From assembly GCF_030348945.1 (NCBI RefSeq), contig NZ_JAUCEN010000002.1, forward strand, positions 5,332,001 to 5,396,000: a DNA stretch of 64,000 bases. Reading direction: 5' to 3'. The translations under genes were made by a program, and so were the position numbers. Below the pieces are notes generated by a model. The model saw only the letters and a program-made list of their open reading frames with translations. It was not told where the DNA came from and ran no database searches. The DNA is from Peribacillus sp. ACCC06369 (GTDB lineage: Bacteria > Bacillota > Bacilli > Bacillales > DSM-1321). Positions 6,879 through 15,591 of the stretch are shown here, in pieces. Positions within the stretch are counted from its first letter, which is position 1. Each line of letters starts with the position of its first letter.

Positions 6879-8151
6879 ATTGCCCTCCATGCGGTATTTT
6901 TACAATGAACGTAATCATGTCTTCTATGACTTCTGGGTATATATGTCCTCCGTACTGTATGACAAGACTTTCAACAATGGCCAATCCCTGTCCAGTGTTG
7001 CATGCATTTTTTTTAGTCGTAAAGCCTTGATCGAAGATGCTACCAATATTTTCTAAAGTTCCACCCTCTATAAAGTTGCTTACTTCTAAAATATAATGGA
7101 CATCGTTTCTTTGGATTTTCATGTTGATATATCTCTTTTCCTCTTCTAATTGATCGACAGCTTCAATTGCATTAAGGATTAAATTTCCGAATATCTTATT
7201 TGTTTCATAAATCTTACAAGGAAAGGAAGATAAATCATCTGCAATGTAGTAGTACATGTTGATGCCTTTTTTGGCACCTTTCTCTTTGTAGGAAAGTAAT
7301 AACCCCCCAACAGCTTCTGAAGCTATCGGTAATATATCGCTTACATAGGATATTTCTTCTAGCACTGAGTTAACATAGTCTACTGAGTCATGGTATTTTC
7401 CACTGTTCAGCATTTGTTTCAGCGCTAATATGTGATGAATAAAGTCGTGTCGCTGCGAACGCATTGTAGTGATATGTTTAGAAATGTCTTCTTCATATTG
7501 ACCATCTAAGGAAACAGCCAGATCCTCAATTTTTTTCACCATATGATACCGAATTATATACAATAATGAAATTGTAATTAAAACTAATACTATAGCTGAT
7601 GTTATGCTTAAAAACTTTAACTGTTTGAATTCAAAAACGAAAATGTAAAACAAAAAAAGAAGGCCAAATAAGAATACTAAAACAGATAAAATAGTATCGT
7701 TTTTATTTTGTTTTTTCTTGACTGGTATCGGAATATAATAATTTGCTTTTCTCAAGATTACATAAAATATTACCATTATCACAAGGTGCGGAATGGCCCT
7801 TACTAAAGGTAAAGCACTCAAAGAATGTATATATGGGAATTCCTTAAAGAGCGTGAATCCGATAACCTCTGAGACTAACAATAAAAGACATCCTAGCAAC
7901 ACAGCTATAATTGATGCAAAACTATTCAGGTTCGTGACAAAAGTCAACAGAAACCCAATCGCTAAAATCGTTACTAGAAGGTAAGTTATCGAAGGCAATG
8001 TTTCTTTTACCATTAACAGAATAATGCTTCCATAAAAACTTACGATGCATATCGGGATCATTTTATCTTTTAAAGAAATTCCAATTAGTCGATACCCCAC
8101 TAGGATAATGACTAACGTTTCCAAAAACCCACCGAAAATCGACAATAACAC
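6871..8151 (-). CDS. AgrC-type sensor histidine kinase
   Basis: The 426-aa protein begins at a GTG with GGAGG upstream. Residues 1-205 contain six or seven membrane spans and no large outside domain, as expected for a sensor of small peptides. The cytoplasmic part has the dimerisation/phosphorylation motif MRSQRHDFIHH, typical of the AgrC/CitA-like GHKL group, then the N box NKIFGNLILNAIEAV and a G box NTGQGLAIVES. It is the first gene of the cassette, which differs from the BDCA order of Staphylococcus. The partner is the LytTR regulator at 5399-6118. Confidence 0.92.
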   Translation of the reverse strand: MLLSIFGGFLETLVIILVGYRLIGISLKDKMIPICIVSFYGSIILLMVKETLPSITYLLVTILAIGFLLTFVTNLNSFASIIAVLLGCLLLLVSEVIGFTLFKEFPYIHSLSALPLVRAIPHLVIMVIFYVILRKANYYIPIPVKKKQNKNDTILSVLVFLFGLLFLFYIFVFEFKQLKFLSITSAIVLVLITISLLYIIRYHMVKKIEDLAVSLDGQYEEDISKHITTMRSQRHDFIHHILALKQMLNSGKYHDSVDYVNSVLEEISYVSDILPIASEAVGGLLLSYKEKGAKKGINMYYYIADDLSSFPCKIYETNKIFGNLILNAIEAVDQLEEEKRYINMKIQRNDVHYILEVSNFIEGGTLENIGSIFDQGFTTKKNACNTGQGLAIVESLVIQYGGHIYPEVIEDMITFIVKIPHGGQYV

Positions 8152-8302
8152 GACAAACTTCCTCCTTAGCTTTACAAAAATACCATAAAAGGAGTAATTT
8201 TACATCTATTTTTAGGATAATTTATGCAAATATTGCAAATTAGGGCAAAATATTTGTTAATTGGGATAAATTAAACGTAGTTATGACCCATCTGGACCTT
8301 TA

Positions 8303-8331
8303 TTACCAAATCAACTAATAACTCTGATAAT
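8303..8331 (+). promoter_or_regulatory. Candidate promoter of the GerE-type HTH gene
   Basis: TTACCA and GATAAT are separated by 17 bases, 33 bases before the start codon. This lies in the 213-bp divergent region shared with the agr-type operon. I see no clear promoter for the agr side. Confidence 0.35.
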
Positions 8332-8363
8332 ATTTGTTTTATAAATAATGGAGGAGTGTTATC

Positions 8364-8573
8364 GTGAAGAATGAAAAAGTGGGGTTTAATAGTGTAGAAA
8401 GTCGTATTATTCAGCTAATTGCCAATGAAGTGCCCAATAAACAAATTGCGGTAGAATTAAACTATTCGCAGAGGATGGTAGAGTACTATATTAGTAATAT
8501 TTCCAAGAAACTTGAAGTACATACACGAGTCGGCATTGTTGTGAAAGCTTTTCAAAGTAAAATTCTCCATTGA
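8364..8573 (+). CDS. Stand-alone GerE/LuxR-type HTH regulator (69 aa)
   Basis: The whole protein is one LuxR/GerE DNA-binding domain: VESRIIQLIANEVPNKQIA as the first helices, ELNYSQRMVEYYISNISKKL as the recognition region, then a short tail. It lacks a receiver or ligand-binding domain, like GerE itself. GTG start with GGAGGAG seven bases upstream. It is divergent from the agr-type operon, which makes it a candidate regulator of that operon or of the peptide genes. Partner and targets are unknown. Confidence 0.85.
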   Translation: MKNEKVGFNSVESRIIQLIANEVPNKQIAVELNYSQRMVEYYISNISKKLEVHTRVGIVVKAFQSKILH

Positions 8574-8760
8574 AAGTACTACTCCTTCTATGACGTTTCT
8601 TTTCTAATAGCCTGTAGAGAAAAATTGTCATTTCTCTCTACAAGCTTCTACTTTTCAACTTAGAACATTTTACATGAAAATATATATCCTGCTTAAAAAA
8701 AGGCTGAACTGGTGGCCAGTTCTTTCTTGGATCCTAAGTAGTGCAACATTTGCTGGTGTC

Positions 8761-10491
8761 CTAATTCGGGAAGAGGAGCGTAATCTTTGTCCCCTTATTT
8801 TCTTCAGTTTCGACTTCGATCATTCCATTATGGTATTCTACGAGTTGTTTTGTTATAGCAAGTCCTAACCCTGTTCCATCAGTATCTTCTTTTACAGATG
8901 TGCCACGATAATACCGATTAAATAAATTTTGCTTCGTATATTCGTCCATGCCTATTCCATTGTCCTGAACATGGATGCTGAAACAACCTTTCCCTTGTTT
9001 TACGATCACCCCAATTGAAGTTCCTTCAAGATTGTATTTTGCTGCATTACTTAGCAGATTCACAATAATTCTCTTGAAATACTTCTTATCAATTTTATAG
9101 AAAATGGGATTATCTTCAACGTCGACGGTATAAAAGTGATGTTTCTCAACATTCGTTTTAAAAAACTGATTTACAACTTCCTTAATAAAGTCATTAATAT
9201 CAACTTCTTCTCTATACATCGGAAGCGCATTATTTTTTATGCGGTAGGTCAAGTTGATGTCCTCTATGAGATCTGACATATAAGAAGCGTTCTGTTCTAT
9301 CGATAAGTAAAAGTCACGAACTTCATCCTCTGTCCAATTATAATCAGAAGAATTCAACATCACTGCATATCCGTAGATGGTACTTAGAGGAGTTTTCAGA
9401 TCATGTGAAAGTCCCGAAATCCATTCTTCTCTCGTTTGCTGTATTTTTTTCTGCTGCAATTCACTTTCTTTTAGCATAATTGTCAGCTTTTTCAACGAAT
9501 TTATGACCTCTTTAAACGGTTTAAAAGAAGATTTAAGATTTCCGTTTGTTTTCAGACTGTACGCCAAATCCTTACGTTTTCCCAGTGGTTCCTCATAGAC
9601 ACCTTTGGCTAACAATTGAAGCCAATGAATGATATGGATAATCGGCTTTCCAAACTTCTGGGCATACCACCAAGAAATCATAAATAGAATAAGCAGCATC
9701 ACAATGAGGGTAATAACTAGGCCTCTTAGTACGGTTTGATTAATATTAATTGAACTAAACATGTGTTCTTCGTAGTTTTTATTAGGGGCTATTACGACAT
9801 AAGATGTGTCTGACTCCTTATTATAGTAAGTGGCGATATTCTCTGTTTTTTCCCAGTAGCTATCTTGAAAATCAACTATCTGAAACAAGGAAGGTTCTGC
9901 TAGATTTTCATTCGTTACATGCTTTCTCAATAACTCACTCTGATCATCATAAATGTAAAGGTTAGCCTTTTCCTTGGATAACACTTTTTTGATTTGTTCG
10001 GTCACCAACTGTTTTGCGTCTGATTTCCCCATCTGTTCTCTAACCACTCTGATGATTTCATCCAAAGATCGCTTCGAACCAAATAGGGCAATGAATGATT
10101 GGTTTTCTATATCAAGGGACCAAAACGTCCTTTTATTCGTTTGATTTGATGTCATTTCAATTATTTGTTGTTTTGAATACGCCGATGGAAGGCCCTGAGG
10201 AGTATTCAGGGAAAACTGAACTTCACCTTTTTTATCAATGATCTGTAGCCATCCATCCTGTTTAAGAATGCTTTCCTTGATATTCTCATTTACGCTTACT
10301 TTTCCGTCATTTAGCTTTATGGATTGCTGCAGGAAATCACCTGGCGTTTTAGAAAAATCCTCCTTTGCATCTTGTTCAATGATGGAAAATGCTAGAATGA
10401 GAAGGCCAATTACTGAAAAGAAAATCAAAAAACTTAAAGCCATGACAATTTGAACAATAAATTTAATTATCAGATGCTGTGTAACACTCAT
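8761..10491 (-). CDS. Membrane sensor histidine kinase (OmpR-type partner)
   Basis: A 576-aa kinase with an N-terminal span (residues 10-35), an extracytoplasmic domain of about 210 residues, a second span (LVITLIVMLLILFMISWW), a linker, a HisKA motif (ISGLSHDLKTPLSTIYGY) and a HATPase domain (NLLSNAAKYN; VQDNGIGM; GTGLGLAITKQL). The start overlaps the stop of the upstream regulator gene (ATGA). The large outside domain and adjoining ABC genes suggest sensing of an antimicrobial peptide or envelope stress; this is inference. A 190-base stretch follows to 8573 with no other gene. Confidence 0.92.
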   Translation of the reverse strand: MSVTQHLIIKFIVQIVMALSFLIFFSVIGLLILAFSIIEQDAKEDFSKTPGDFLQQSIKLNDGKVSVNENIKESILKQDGWLQIIDKKGEVQFSLNTPQGLPSAYSKQQIIEMTSNQTNKRTFWSLDIENQSFIALFGSKRSLDEIIRVVREQMGKSDAKQLVTEQIKKVLSKEKANLYIYDDQSELLRKHVTNENLAEPSLFQIVDFQDSYWEKTENIATYYNKESDTSYVVIAPNKNYEEHMFSSININQTVLRGLVITLIVMLLILFMISWWYAQKFGKPIIHIIHWLQLLAKGVYEEPLGKRKDLAYSLKTNGNLKSSFKPFKEVINSLKKLTIMLKESELQQKKIQQTREEWISGLSHDLKTPLSTIYGYAVMLNSSDYNWTEDEVRDFYLSIEQNASYMSDLIEDINLTYRIKNNALPMYREEVDINDFIKEVVNQFFKTNVEKHHFYTVDVEDNPIFYKIDKKYFKRIIVNLLSNAAKYNLEGTSIGVIVKQGKGCFSIHVQDNGIGMDEYTKQNLFNRYYRGTSVKEDTDGTGLGLAITKQLVEYHNGMIEVETEENKGTKITLLFPN

Positions 10492-11195
10492 TTGACCGAT
10501 TTGCTCACAAATTTATACCCAATGCCGCGAACTGTAAGTAATAGCTTTGGATTACTTGGATCTTGTTCGATTTTTTCCCTTAGCTTTCGCATATGTACAA
10601 TAACGGTATTTTCATCTCCGTAAGAGCCTGCCCCCCACACCCTATCATAAAGTTGTTGTTTTGAAAAAATCTGATTAGGAGACTTGGCGAAGAAAGTCAG
10701 AAGCTGGTAAAGCTGTGCTGACAAGTTTATTTCTTTCCCATTTACTTTAACAACAGCCTCATTATAGTTAATGAATAAGACGCCATTATCAAATCTATCA
10801 TTAACTTGTGAAAAACTAAGATTCTTTTTATTTCTTTTCAATTGAGCTTTAATTCGGGCTACCAGTTCCAATGGGTTAAATGGCTTCGTTATATAATCAT
10901 CAGCCCCATATGCAAATCCTGATACTTTATCAAAATCTGAACCTCTAGCAGTGAGAAAAAAAATCGGAACATCCGATCTTCTTCTTATGATGGAACAAAT
11001 ATCAAACCCTTCCATATCCGGAAGCATGACATCTAACAAAATTAAATCATATTCATTTTGTTCAATTAAGTCGAGTGCATCTCTCCCAACATATGAAGCA
11101 TCGACGTTTGTAAAGCCTTCTTTTTTCAATAACACTTTGACCATCTTAACCAACGTCATTTCATCATCCACGATTAATATTCTTGATGCATGCAT
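10488..11195 (-). CDS. OmpR/PhoB-type response regulator
   Basis: A 235-aa regulator. The receiver domain has VDDE, acceptor Asp in LILLDVMLP, LTARGSD and YITKPF; the C-terminal winged-helix domain carries VWGAGSYGDENTVIVHMRKLREKI. The ATG at 11195 is preferred because GGGGTG precedes it; a GTG nine bases earlier would overlap that site. It is co-transcribed with the kinase and divergent from an ABC transporter operon, whose promoter region holds repeats that it could bind. Confidence 0.93.
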   Translation of the reverse strand: MHASRILIVDDEMTLVKMVKVLLKKEGFTNVDASYVGRDALDLIEQNEYDLILLDVMLPDMEGFDICSIIRRRSDVPIFFLTARGSDFDKVSGFAYGADDYITKPFNPLELVARIKAQLKRNKKNLSFSQVNDRFDNGVLFINYNEAVVKVNGKEINLSAQLYQLLTFFAKSPNQIFSKQQLYDRVWGAGSYGDENTVIVHMRKLREKIEQDPSNPKLLLTVRGIGYKFVSKSVK

Positions 11196-11250
11196 ATTTA
11201 TCACCCCTGATTAAAAATATATCACGAATAACATGTTGTAATTATCCAAA

Positions 11251-11314
11251 ATTAACAATTTTAAGGTTCTGTTAATGTACCTTTATGTAAATGTTAATCT
11301 TGCGCTCTTATAAT
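11251..11314 (+). promoter_or_regulatory. Candidate response-regulator operator and promoter
   Basis: TGTTAAT occurs at 11270-11276 and 11292-11298, exactly 22 bases apart, and its inverse ATTAACA is at 11251-11257. A TATAAT -10 box lies at 11309-11314 without a good -35 box, as expected for an activated promoter. This fits direct-repeat binding by the neighbouring OmpR-type regulator. Confidence 0.5.
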
Positions 11315-11337
11315 AAGTGGTGAAAGGAGCTGTCACG

Positions 11338-12027
11338 ATGACAACGATATGTTTACGAGAATTCAAGAGTCTTTTCAAGAGTATTCGCTCAATTATTATT
11401 ATTATTTTTATGCTTGGGGTTACATTAGGGTCAGCGAAGTTACTTAGTAAATGGAGCTCTGAGTTACAGGATGTAGGTCTTGATAATGCTTATATGGGCG
11501 GTCTTTATATTCTCCTGTTGCTCGCAGGTCCTATTTTTGTTACGAGCTTATCTCATGATGTGATAAATCGGGAGACCCATTCTCGAACCATGCGTTTTTT
11601 AGTAACAAAATTGTCGAGGGACAAAATTGTTATCGGAAAATTTTTAGGGGTTTCACTCTTCTGGTTTGTATGTATTTTACTTTCTTTAATCATGTTGATT
11701 CCTTTTGCAAAAACATTCTACTTTGCCGAATTGATTGAATCAGTTATTTTTATTACGTACTTTGTTGCCCTGTTCCTATTTATCTCAACCTTAATTAATA
11801 AACCTGGATTAAGTATATTTTTAGGTATCATTCTATCGATTACACTTCCAGTTTTGGGGATTTGGGGTATGGTTTCAAAAGAAATAATCTTCCTGAGGAT
11901 ATTTAGTTACTTGACCCCTTACTTTTATGTTGGGCAAGAACAGTCCTTTTATGTTTATTTCATCCCAATCTTGTCACTGGTCTTTCTTTTATCAAGCATA
12001 ATAATTCTTAGAAAGAGGGATTTCTAA
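11338..12027 (+). CDS. ABC-2 type transporter permease
   Basis: A 229-aa protein with six hydrophobic segments and the ABC-2 pattern (short cytoplasmic N-terminus, ITSL-like loop VTSLSHDVINRETHSRTMRFLVT before the second span). The ATG at 11338 is chosen because AAAGGAG precedes it. The stop codon shares a base with the start of the ATPase gene. With that ATPase it forms a BcrAB-like exporter, a class often used for peptide antibiotic resistance or lantibiotic immunity. Confidence 0.85.
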   Translation: MTTICLREFKSLFKSIRSIIIIIFMLGVTLGSAKLLSKWSSELQDVGLDNAYMGGLYILLLLAGPIFVTSLSHDVINRETHSRTMRFLVTKLSRDKIVIGKFLGVSLFWFVCILLSLIMLIPFAKTFYFAELIESVIFITYFVALFLFISTLINKPGLSIFLGIILSITLPVLGIWGMVSKEIIFLRIFSYLTPYFYVGQEQSFYVYFIPILSLVFLLSSIIILRKRDF

Positions 12028-12956
12028 TGTATGCTTTTGAAACAAATCAAATAACCAAAAAGTATGGAGATCATACCGTTGTCAATCAAGTTGATTTAAA
12101 TGTTACCCAGGGTCATATATTCGGCTTCTTAGGGAAAAATGGAGCTGGAAAGTCAACCTTTATTAATATGGTAACGGGCATAACCACACCTACCTCCGGC
12201 GATTTTAAAATTCTCGGCTCAAGTGAGATTACGGAAGATAAAATCAAGCGAAGAATAGGCGTCCTTCCTGATTACTCCACTTTCTATGACGATCTAACCG
12301 GTATTGAACATTTAAAGTTCTTAGGAAATGTATTAGGTGTGAGACGTTCAAAAGCTGATTTAATTGCGTTATTAGAACGTGTTGAACTTGGAGATGCAAT
12401 TAAAACGAAAACCAAGAAGTATTCGTTCGGGATGAAGAAAAAATTAGGTGTCGCCCAGGCGCTCATTAATGATCCGGATTTAATCTTTCTCGATGAACCA
12501 ACTTCTGGTGTAGATGCAAACGCGGTTCTAAATATCCATTCCTTGATTAAAAATGTAGCTGCAGAGGGGAAAACGATATTTTTAACATCTCATAACTTAA
12601 ATGAAGTTGAAAAGCTTTGTGATGAAATTGCAATAATGGATAAAGGCATTATTCAAGCTCAGGGAAGCATGGAACAATTAAGACATAAGTATCAATCCCA
12701 ATTAACAGTTAAGGTGAAACATGGAAAGATTCCTATTGAGCACAAAGCTGGGTTACAACAAATTTTCGAGAAAATTGGAAAAGACATTGAGTGGGGAACA
12801 GAAAATACATCGTTAGTAGTAGCTGAAGAATCAAGTATTCCTGTCATTAATCGAGCCTTTTCTAATACAAAAGTGGATATCTATCGGCTTGAGGTCAATG
12901 AACCATCTCTGGAAGAAATATTTCGTAACCTTGGTTCTAGCCAGAAAGGAGCATGA
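12027..12956 (+). CDS. BcrA-type ABC transporter ATP-binding protein
   Basis: A 309-aa ATPase with Walker A GKNGAGKST, the exporter-type signature YSFGMKKKLG, Walker B LIFLDEPTSGVD and switch TSHNLNE. It has the extra C-terminal domain of about 90 residues common to BcrA/NatA proteins. GAGGG precedes the ATG, which overlaps the permease stop. The AbrB-like gene follows after one base, so regulator and transporter are made together. Confidence 0.92.
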   Translation: MYAFETNQITKKYGDHTVVNQVDLNVTQGHIFGFLGKNGAGKSTFINMVTGITTPTSGDFKILGSSEITEDKIKRRIGVLPDYSTFYDDLTGIEHLKFLGNVLGVRRSKADLIALLERVELGDAIKTKTKKYSFGMKKKLGVAQALINDPDLIFLDEPTSGVDANAVLNIHSLIKNVAAEGKTIFLTSHNLNEVEKLCDEIAIMDKGIIQAQGSMEQLRHKYQSQLTVKVKHGKIPIEHKAGLQQIFEKIGKDIEWGTENTSLVVAEESSIPVINRAFSNTKVDIYRLEVNEPSLEEIFRNLGSSQKGA

Positions 12957-12957
12957 T

Positions 12958-13236
12958 ATGAAGCCCACTGGAATTGTACGGAGACTAGATCCATTAGGAA
13001 GATTTTGCATACCTAGTGAAATAAGAAAGATGCTGAATTTGGAGATAAGTAACCCACTTGAATTGTTTATAGATGACGAACATATCATCCTAAAAAAACA
13101 TGAACCGCAAAATGAATGTATATTAACAGGAGAGGTATCAAGTCAAAATCTTATCCTGGGAGATGGTTCAATCATTCTGACTCCTAAAGCTGCTGAATTG
13201 CTTTTTGAAGAATTGCAACATTTAATGAAATCCTAA
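12958..13236 (+). CDS. AbrB-family transition-state regulator
   Basis: A 92-aa protein that aligns along its length with AbrB/Abh: MKPTGIVRRLDPLGRFCIPSE forms the swapped-hairpin DNA-binding domain, followed by LELFIDDEHIILKKHEP and a C-terminal half with CILTGEVS and a predicted multimerisation region. It lacks the usual RVVIP wording (RFCIP instead). The ATG at 12958 lies one base past the ATPase stop, with AAAGGAG upstream. In Bacillus, AbrB represses antibiotic and cannibalism operons, so an extra copy inside this locus probably controls it. Confidence 0.9.
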   Translation: MKPTGIVRRLDPLGRFCIPSEIRKMLNLEISNPLELFIDDEHIILKKHEPQNECILTGEVSSQNLILGDGSIILTPKAAELLFEELQHLMKS

Positions 13237-13325
13237 AATTTTGGAAACCATGTAGGCTAAATCCCATAAAGGCAGATATCACAATGAAATAAAAGAGAAC
13301 AAAAACTTATTTAAATGCAGAAGAA

Positions 13326-13356
13326 AACCAGTATCGATAATTATACTGGTTCTTTT
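13326..13356 (+). terminator. Terminator of the ABC-abrB operon
   Basis: Stem aaccagtat / atactggtt with an eight-base loop, followed by CTTTTGATTT. Confidence 0.75.
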
Positions 13357-13440
13357 GATTTCTATTTATTTGTCGCTCCCATTTTAAAATGAAAAGCGTG
13401 GAAGGCTCCTTCAGCCAGCCATATTTCCTTAACCTGCGGC

Positions 13441-14628
13441 TTAAACTCTTTCCGCCACCAAGGTATAGGTTTTCGGAAGTCCAATATCGTGGATTTTATG
13501 ATTTGGTTCTTCCTCGAGTACTTTAATGACAAGTCCTGATTGACCTATCGACGTTATAAGTTCCCCGATTGTCCATTTACGCTGTACAACTCTTGAAAGG
13601 CTCCCTTTTTCCTCATCTGGCATATGCTTCGAAAAAGCGACCTCATTGTTTTCGATGGCCGGGGCGAAATAGCTGCCTGAAATCTTATGTTTTTTACCAT
13701 TGGAAGTAATGAGCTTTGTTGAAATAGGGTGAAATTCATGCAGTACGAATCGGCCTCCAGGTTTCAACATCATTTTAATTTTTTCAAATAACGGCTGCAG
13801 ATCTATTAAATAGTGAAGCACACCGAGCTCCATTAAAACCAAATCCTGATTCCCTGATTCATGCTCTGTTGATAATGAAAGGACATCTGAAACGATATAC
13901 TCGATGGTAACATTGGCCCCATTGGCCAGCTCATTTGCAAACGTTGCATTTTCCTGGGAAAAATCAACAACCTTCACTTCAGCTCCCAATATGGCCAGGG
14001 CAACTGCTTTAACACCGTTCGACCCCATCAAATGAGTTATCTTTTTACTTGTTACATCCCCCATATATTTATAAAAAGGATGCAGTCTCCATTTTGGATT
14101 TTGCTTGATTTTTGATGCCAATTCCACGGGATCTCCATAACGATTGACAAGCGCTAAATAATTATTCTGGTTCCACGCCTGTTCATTTTCCGCTGTGAAT
14201 CCCTGCTGCTCGGCAGATAAATAAGCATGAATCTCGGCACTGTACCTGCTCATTTCTTCATCGTATAAATAACTGTACAACGACCTGCACCAAATCTCCA
14301 TATCCCCCAGCTTTATAGATAACCGGTAAGGATCTGTTTTAATGGTCGTGTTAAACCGACAGCGGACAGTTACCGAAGCCCCCTCGACATCCATTAGAAA
14401 GGAGGCAGTCTCAGGACTTCTTTCAGGCTTTGTTGGGGAGTATTTGGAAAAAAGATCTAAAGCCTCAGTAAAGACATCCCATTGTACATCAATTTCGATG
14501 TTCTTATACTCATCAATTTCAACTCCTTGCACGAAAAGAGCAGATCGACCTGTATATTGGTAAGGTATATTAGCTTGATCCAGCATGTTCCCCATTAATG
14601 TGATTGAATGATAATAACTTGCCTTCAT
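13441..14628 (-). CDS. SAM-dependent methyltransferase with an N-terminal nucleotidyltransferase-like domain
   Basis: A 395-aa protein. Residues 1 to about 150 (YQYTGRSALFVQGVE, IEIDVQWD, then a region rich in acidic residues) resemble a nucleotidyltransferase-type fold. Residues 190-395 are a class I methyltransferase: motif I region HLMGSNGVKAVALAILGAEVKVVDFS, acidic VSDVLSL and post-motif LMLKPGGRFVLHEFHP. AGGAGG precedes the ATG. The natural substrate is unknown. The APH-type kinase gene lies just upstream on the same strand. Confidence 0.8.
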   Translation of the reverse strand: MKASYYHSITLMGNMLDQANIPYQYTGRSALFVQGVEIDEYKNIEIDVQWDVFTEALDLFSKYSPTKPERSPETASFLMDVEGASVTVRCRFNTTIKTDPYRLSIKLGDMEIWCRSLYSYLYDEEMSRYSAEIHAYLSAEQQGFTAENEQAWNQNNYLALVNRYGDPVELASKIKQNPKWRLHPFYKYMGDVTSKKITHLMGSNGVKAVALAILGAEVKVVDFSQENATFANELANGANVTIEYIVSDVLSLSTEHESGNQDLVLMELGVLHYLIDLQPLFEKIKMMLKPGGRFVLHEFHPISTKLITSNGKKHKISGSYFAPAIENNEVAFSKHMPDEEKGSLSRVVQRKWTIGELITSIGQSGLVIKVLEEEPNHKIHDIGLPKTYTLVAERV

Positions 14629-14667
14629 ATGAACCTCCTAAACGTCAAAAAAGCATTACAATTATTC

Positions 14668-15576
14668 TTATTCTTCCTTAGCAAATTTCAAACCGGTACT
14701 CGTAATAACAATCAGCTCTTCATCATGGCGGTCAATGCCATAAACGAGTAATGTAACAAGCATATATATGGCTCTGAACCTGGCTAAGCTTTCTGTTTCC
14801 TTTTCGATTTCACCATAGATTTCAAAAAAATCACGGCGCACCTCTTTTGGAAAATAACTGTATAAAAAAGAAAAATCAATGGCTCGGTTTCCGATATGCA
14901 CATCTCCCCAATCAATGATACCTGCGAGAACGCCTTCATCATCAAGTAAGACATTCCGGATATGAATGTCTCCGTGAACGAGTGAAATCGGATGCTGAAC
15001 ATCCAATTCGCCTAGCCCTTCAACAAATTCCTTAACCGCATTGGCCTGTTCCAAGTATCCCAGCCTTAATAGACTTGAGACATTTTCCATTAGCGATTTC
15101 TTGCGAAAGGAAACATCAAGCCTCATCATCCCATCAAGCTGTACACCTAAACGCCTAGCCTTTTCCACAGGGAAACTGTGAAGAACTTTCAAAAAACGGG
15201 CAAATCTTTTTGCCGATTCGACCTTATTTTCAACCGATCCTTCTACAGGCAAGTGTCCCTTTACCATTTTATAACCGGTAAAAGGATAAGGATATAGAGT
15301 ACTTGGTTTCCCAAAAAAGATCGGTTCAGGGATATCAAGCGGAAAAGTGCCTGCAATTGAAGGCAAAAGCTGATTTTCCACCTGAATCAACGTAACTGCA
15401 ATAGGGCGGCGGGGGAAACGGAATACAAATTGCCCATTGATCTGTATGACCGTGTTATCGAAACCCTCCCCAAGTTGCTTGATCTCTTTCAACTCAATTT
15501 CCGGAAACTGCAGCATGACCAATTTCCCTGCTAGCTCCAACGAAACTGGATATTCTGCCAACCAAGGCTTTTCCAC
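14668..15576 (-). CDS. Aminoglycoside/macrolide phosphotransferase-like kinase
   Basis: A 302-aa APH-fold protein: nucleotide-binding region LGEGFDNTVIQINGQFVFRFPR, catalytic loop SLVHGDIHIRNVLL and metal-binding IIDWGDVHIGNRAIDFS. The GTG start has GGGGGAG six bases upstream and lies 15 bases past the helicase stop, so the two are probably co-transcribed. It resembles chromosomal YcbJ/Mph-like proteins; whether it confers drug resistance cannot be told from the sequence. Confidence 0.87.
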   Translation of the reverse strand: MEKPWLAEYPVSLELAGKLVMLQFPEIELKEIKQLGEGFDNTVIQINGQFVFRFPRRPIAVTLIQVENQLLPSIAGTFPLDIPEPIFFGKPSTLYPYPFTGYKMVKGHLPVEGSVENKVESAKRFARFLKVLHSFPVEKARRLGVQLDGMMRLDVSFRKKSLMENVSSLLRLGYLEQANAVKEFVEGLGELDVQHPISLVHGDIHIRNVLLDDEGVLAGIIDWGDVHIGNRAIDFSFLYSYFPKEVRRDFFEIYGEIEKETESLARFRAIYMLVTLLVYGIDRHDEELIVITSTGLKFAKEE

Positions 15577-15591
15577 TCCCGACTCCCCCTT

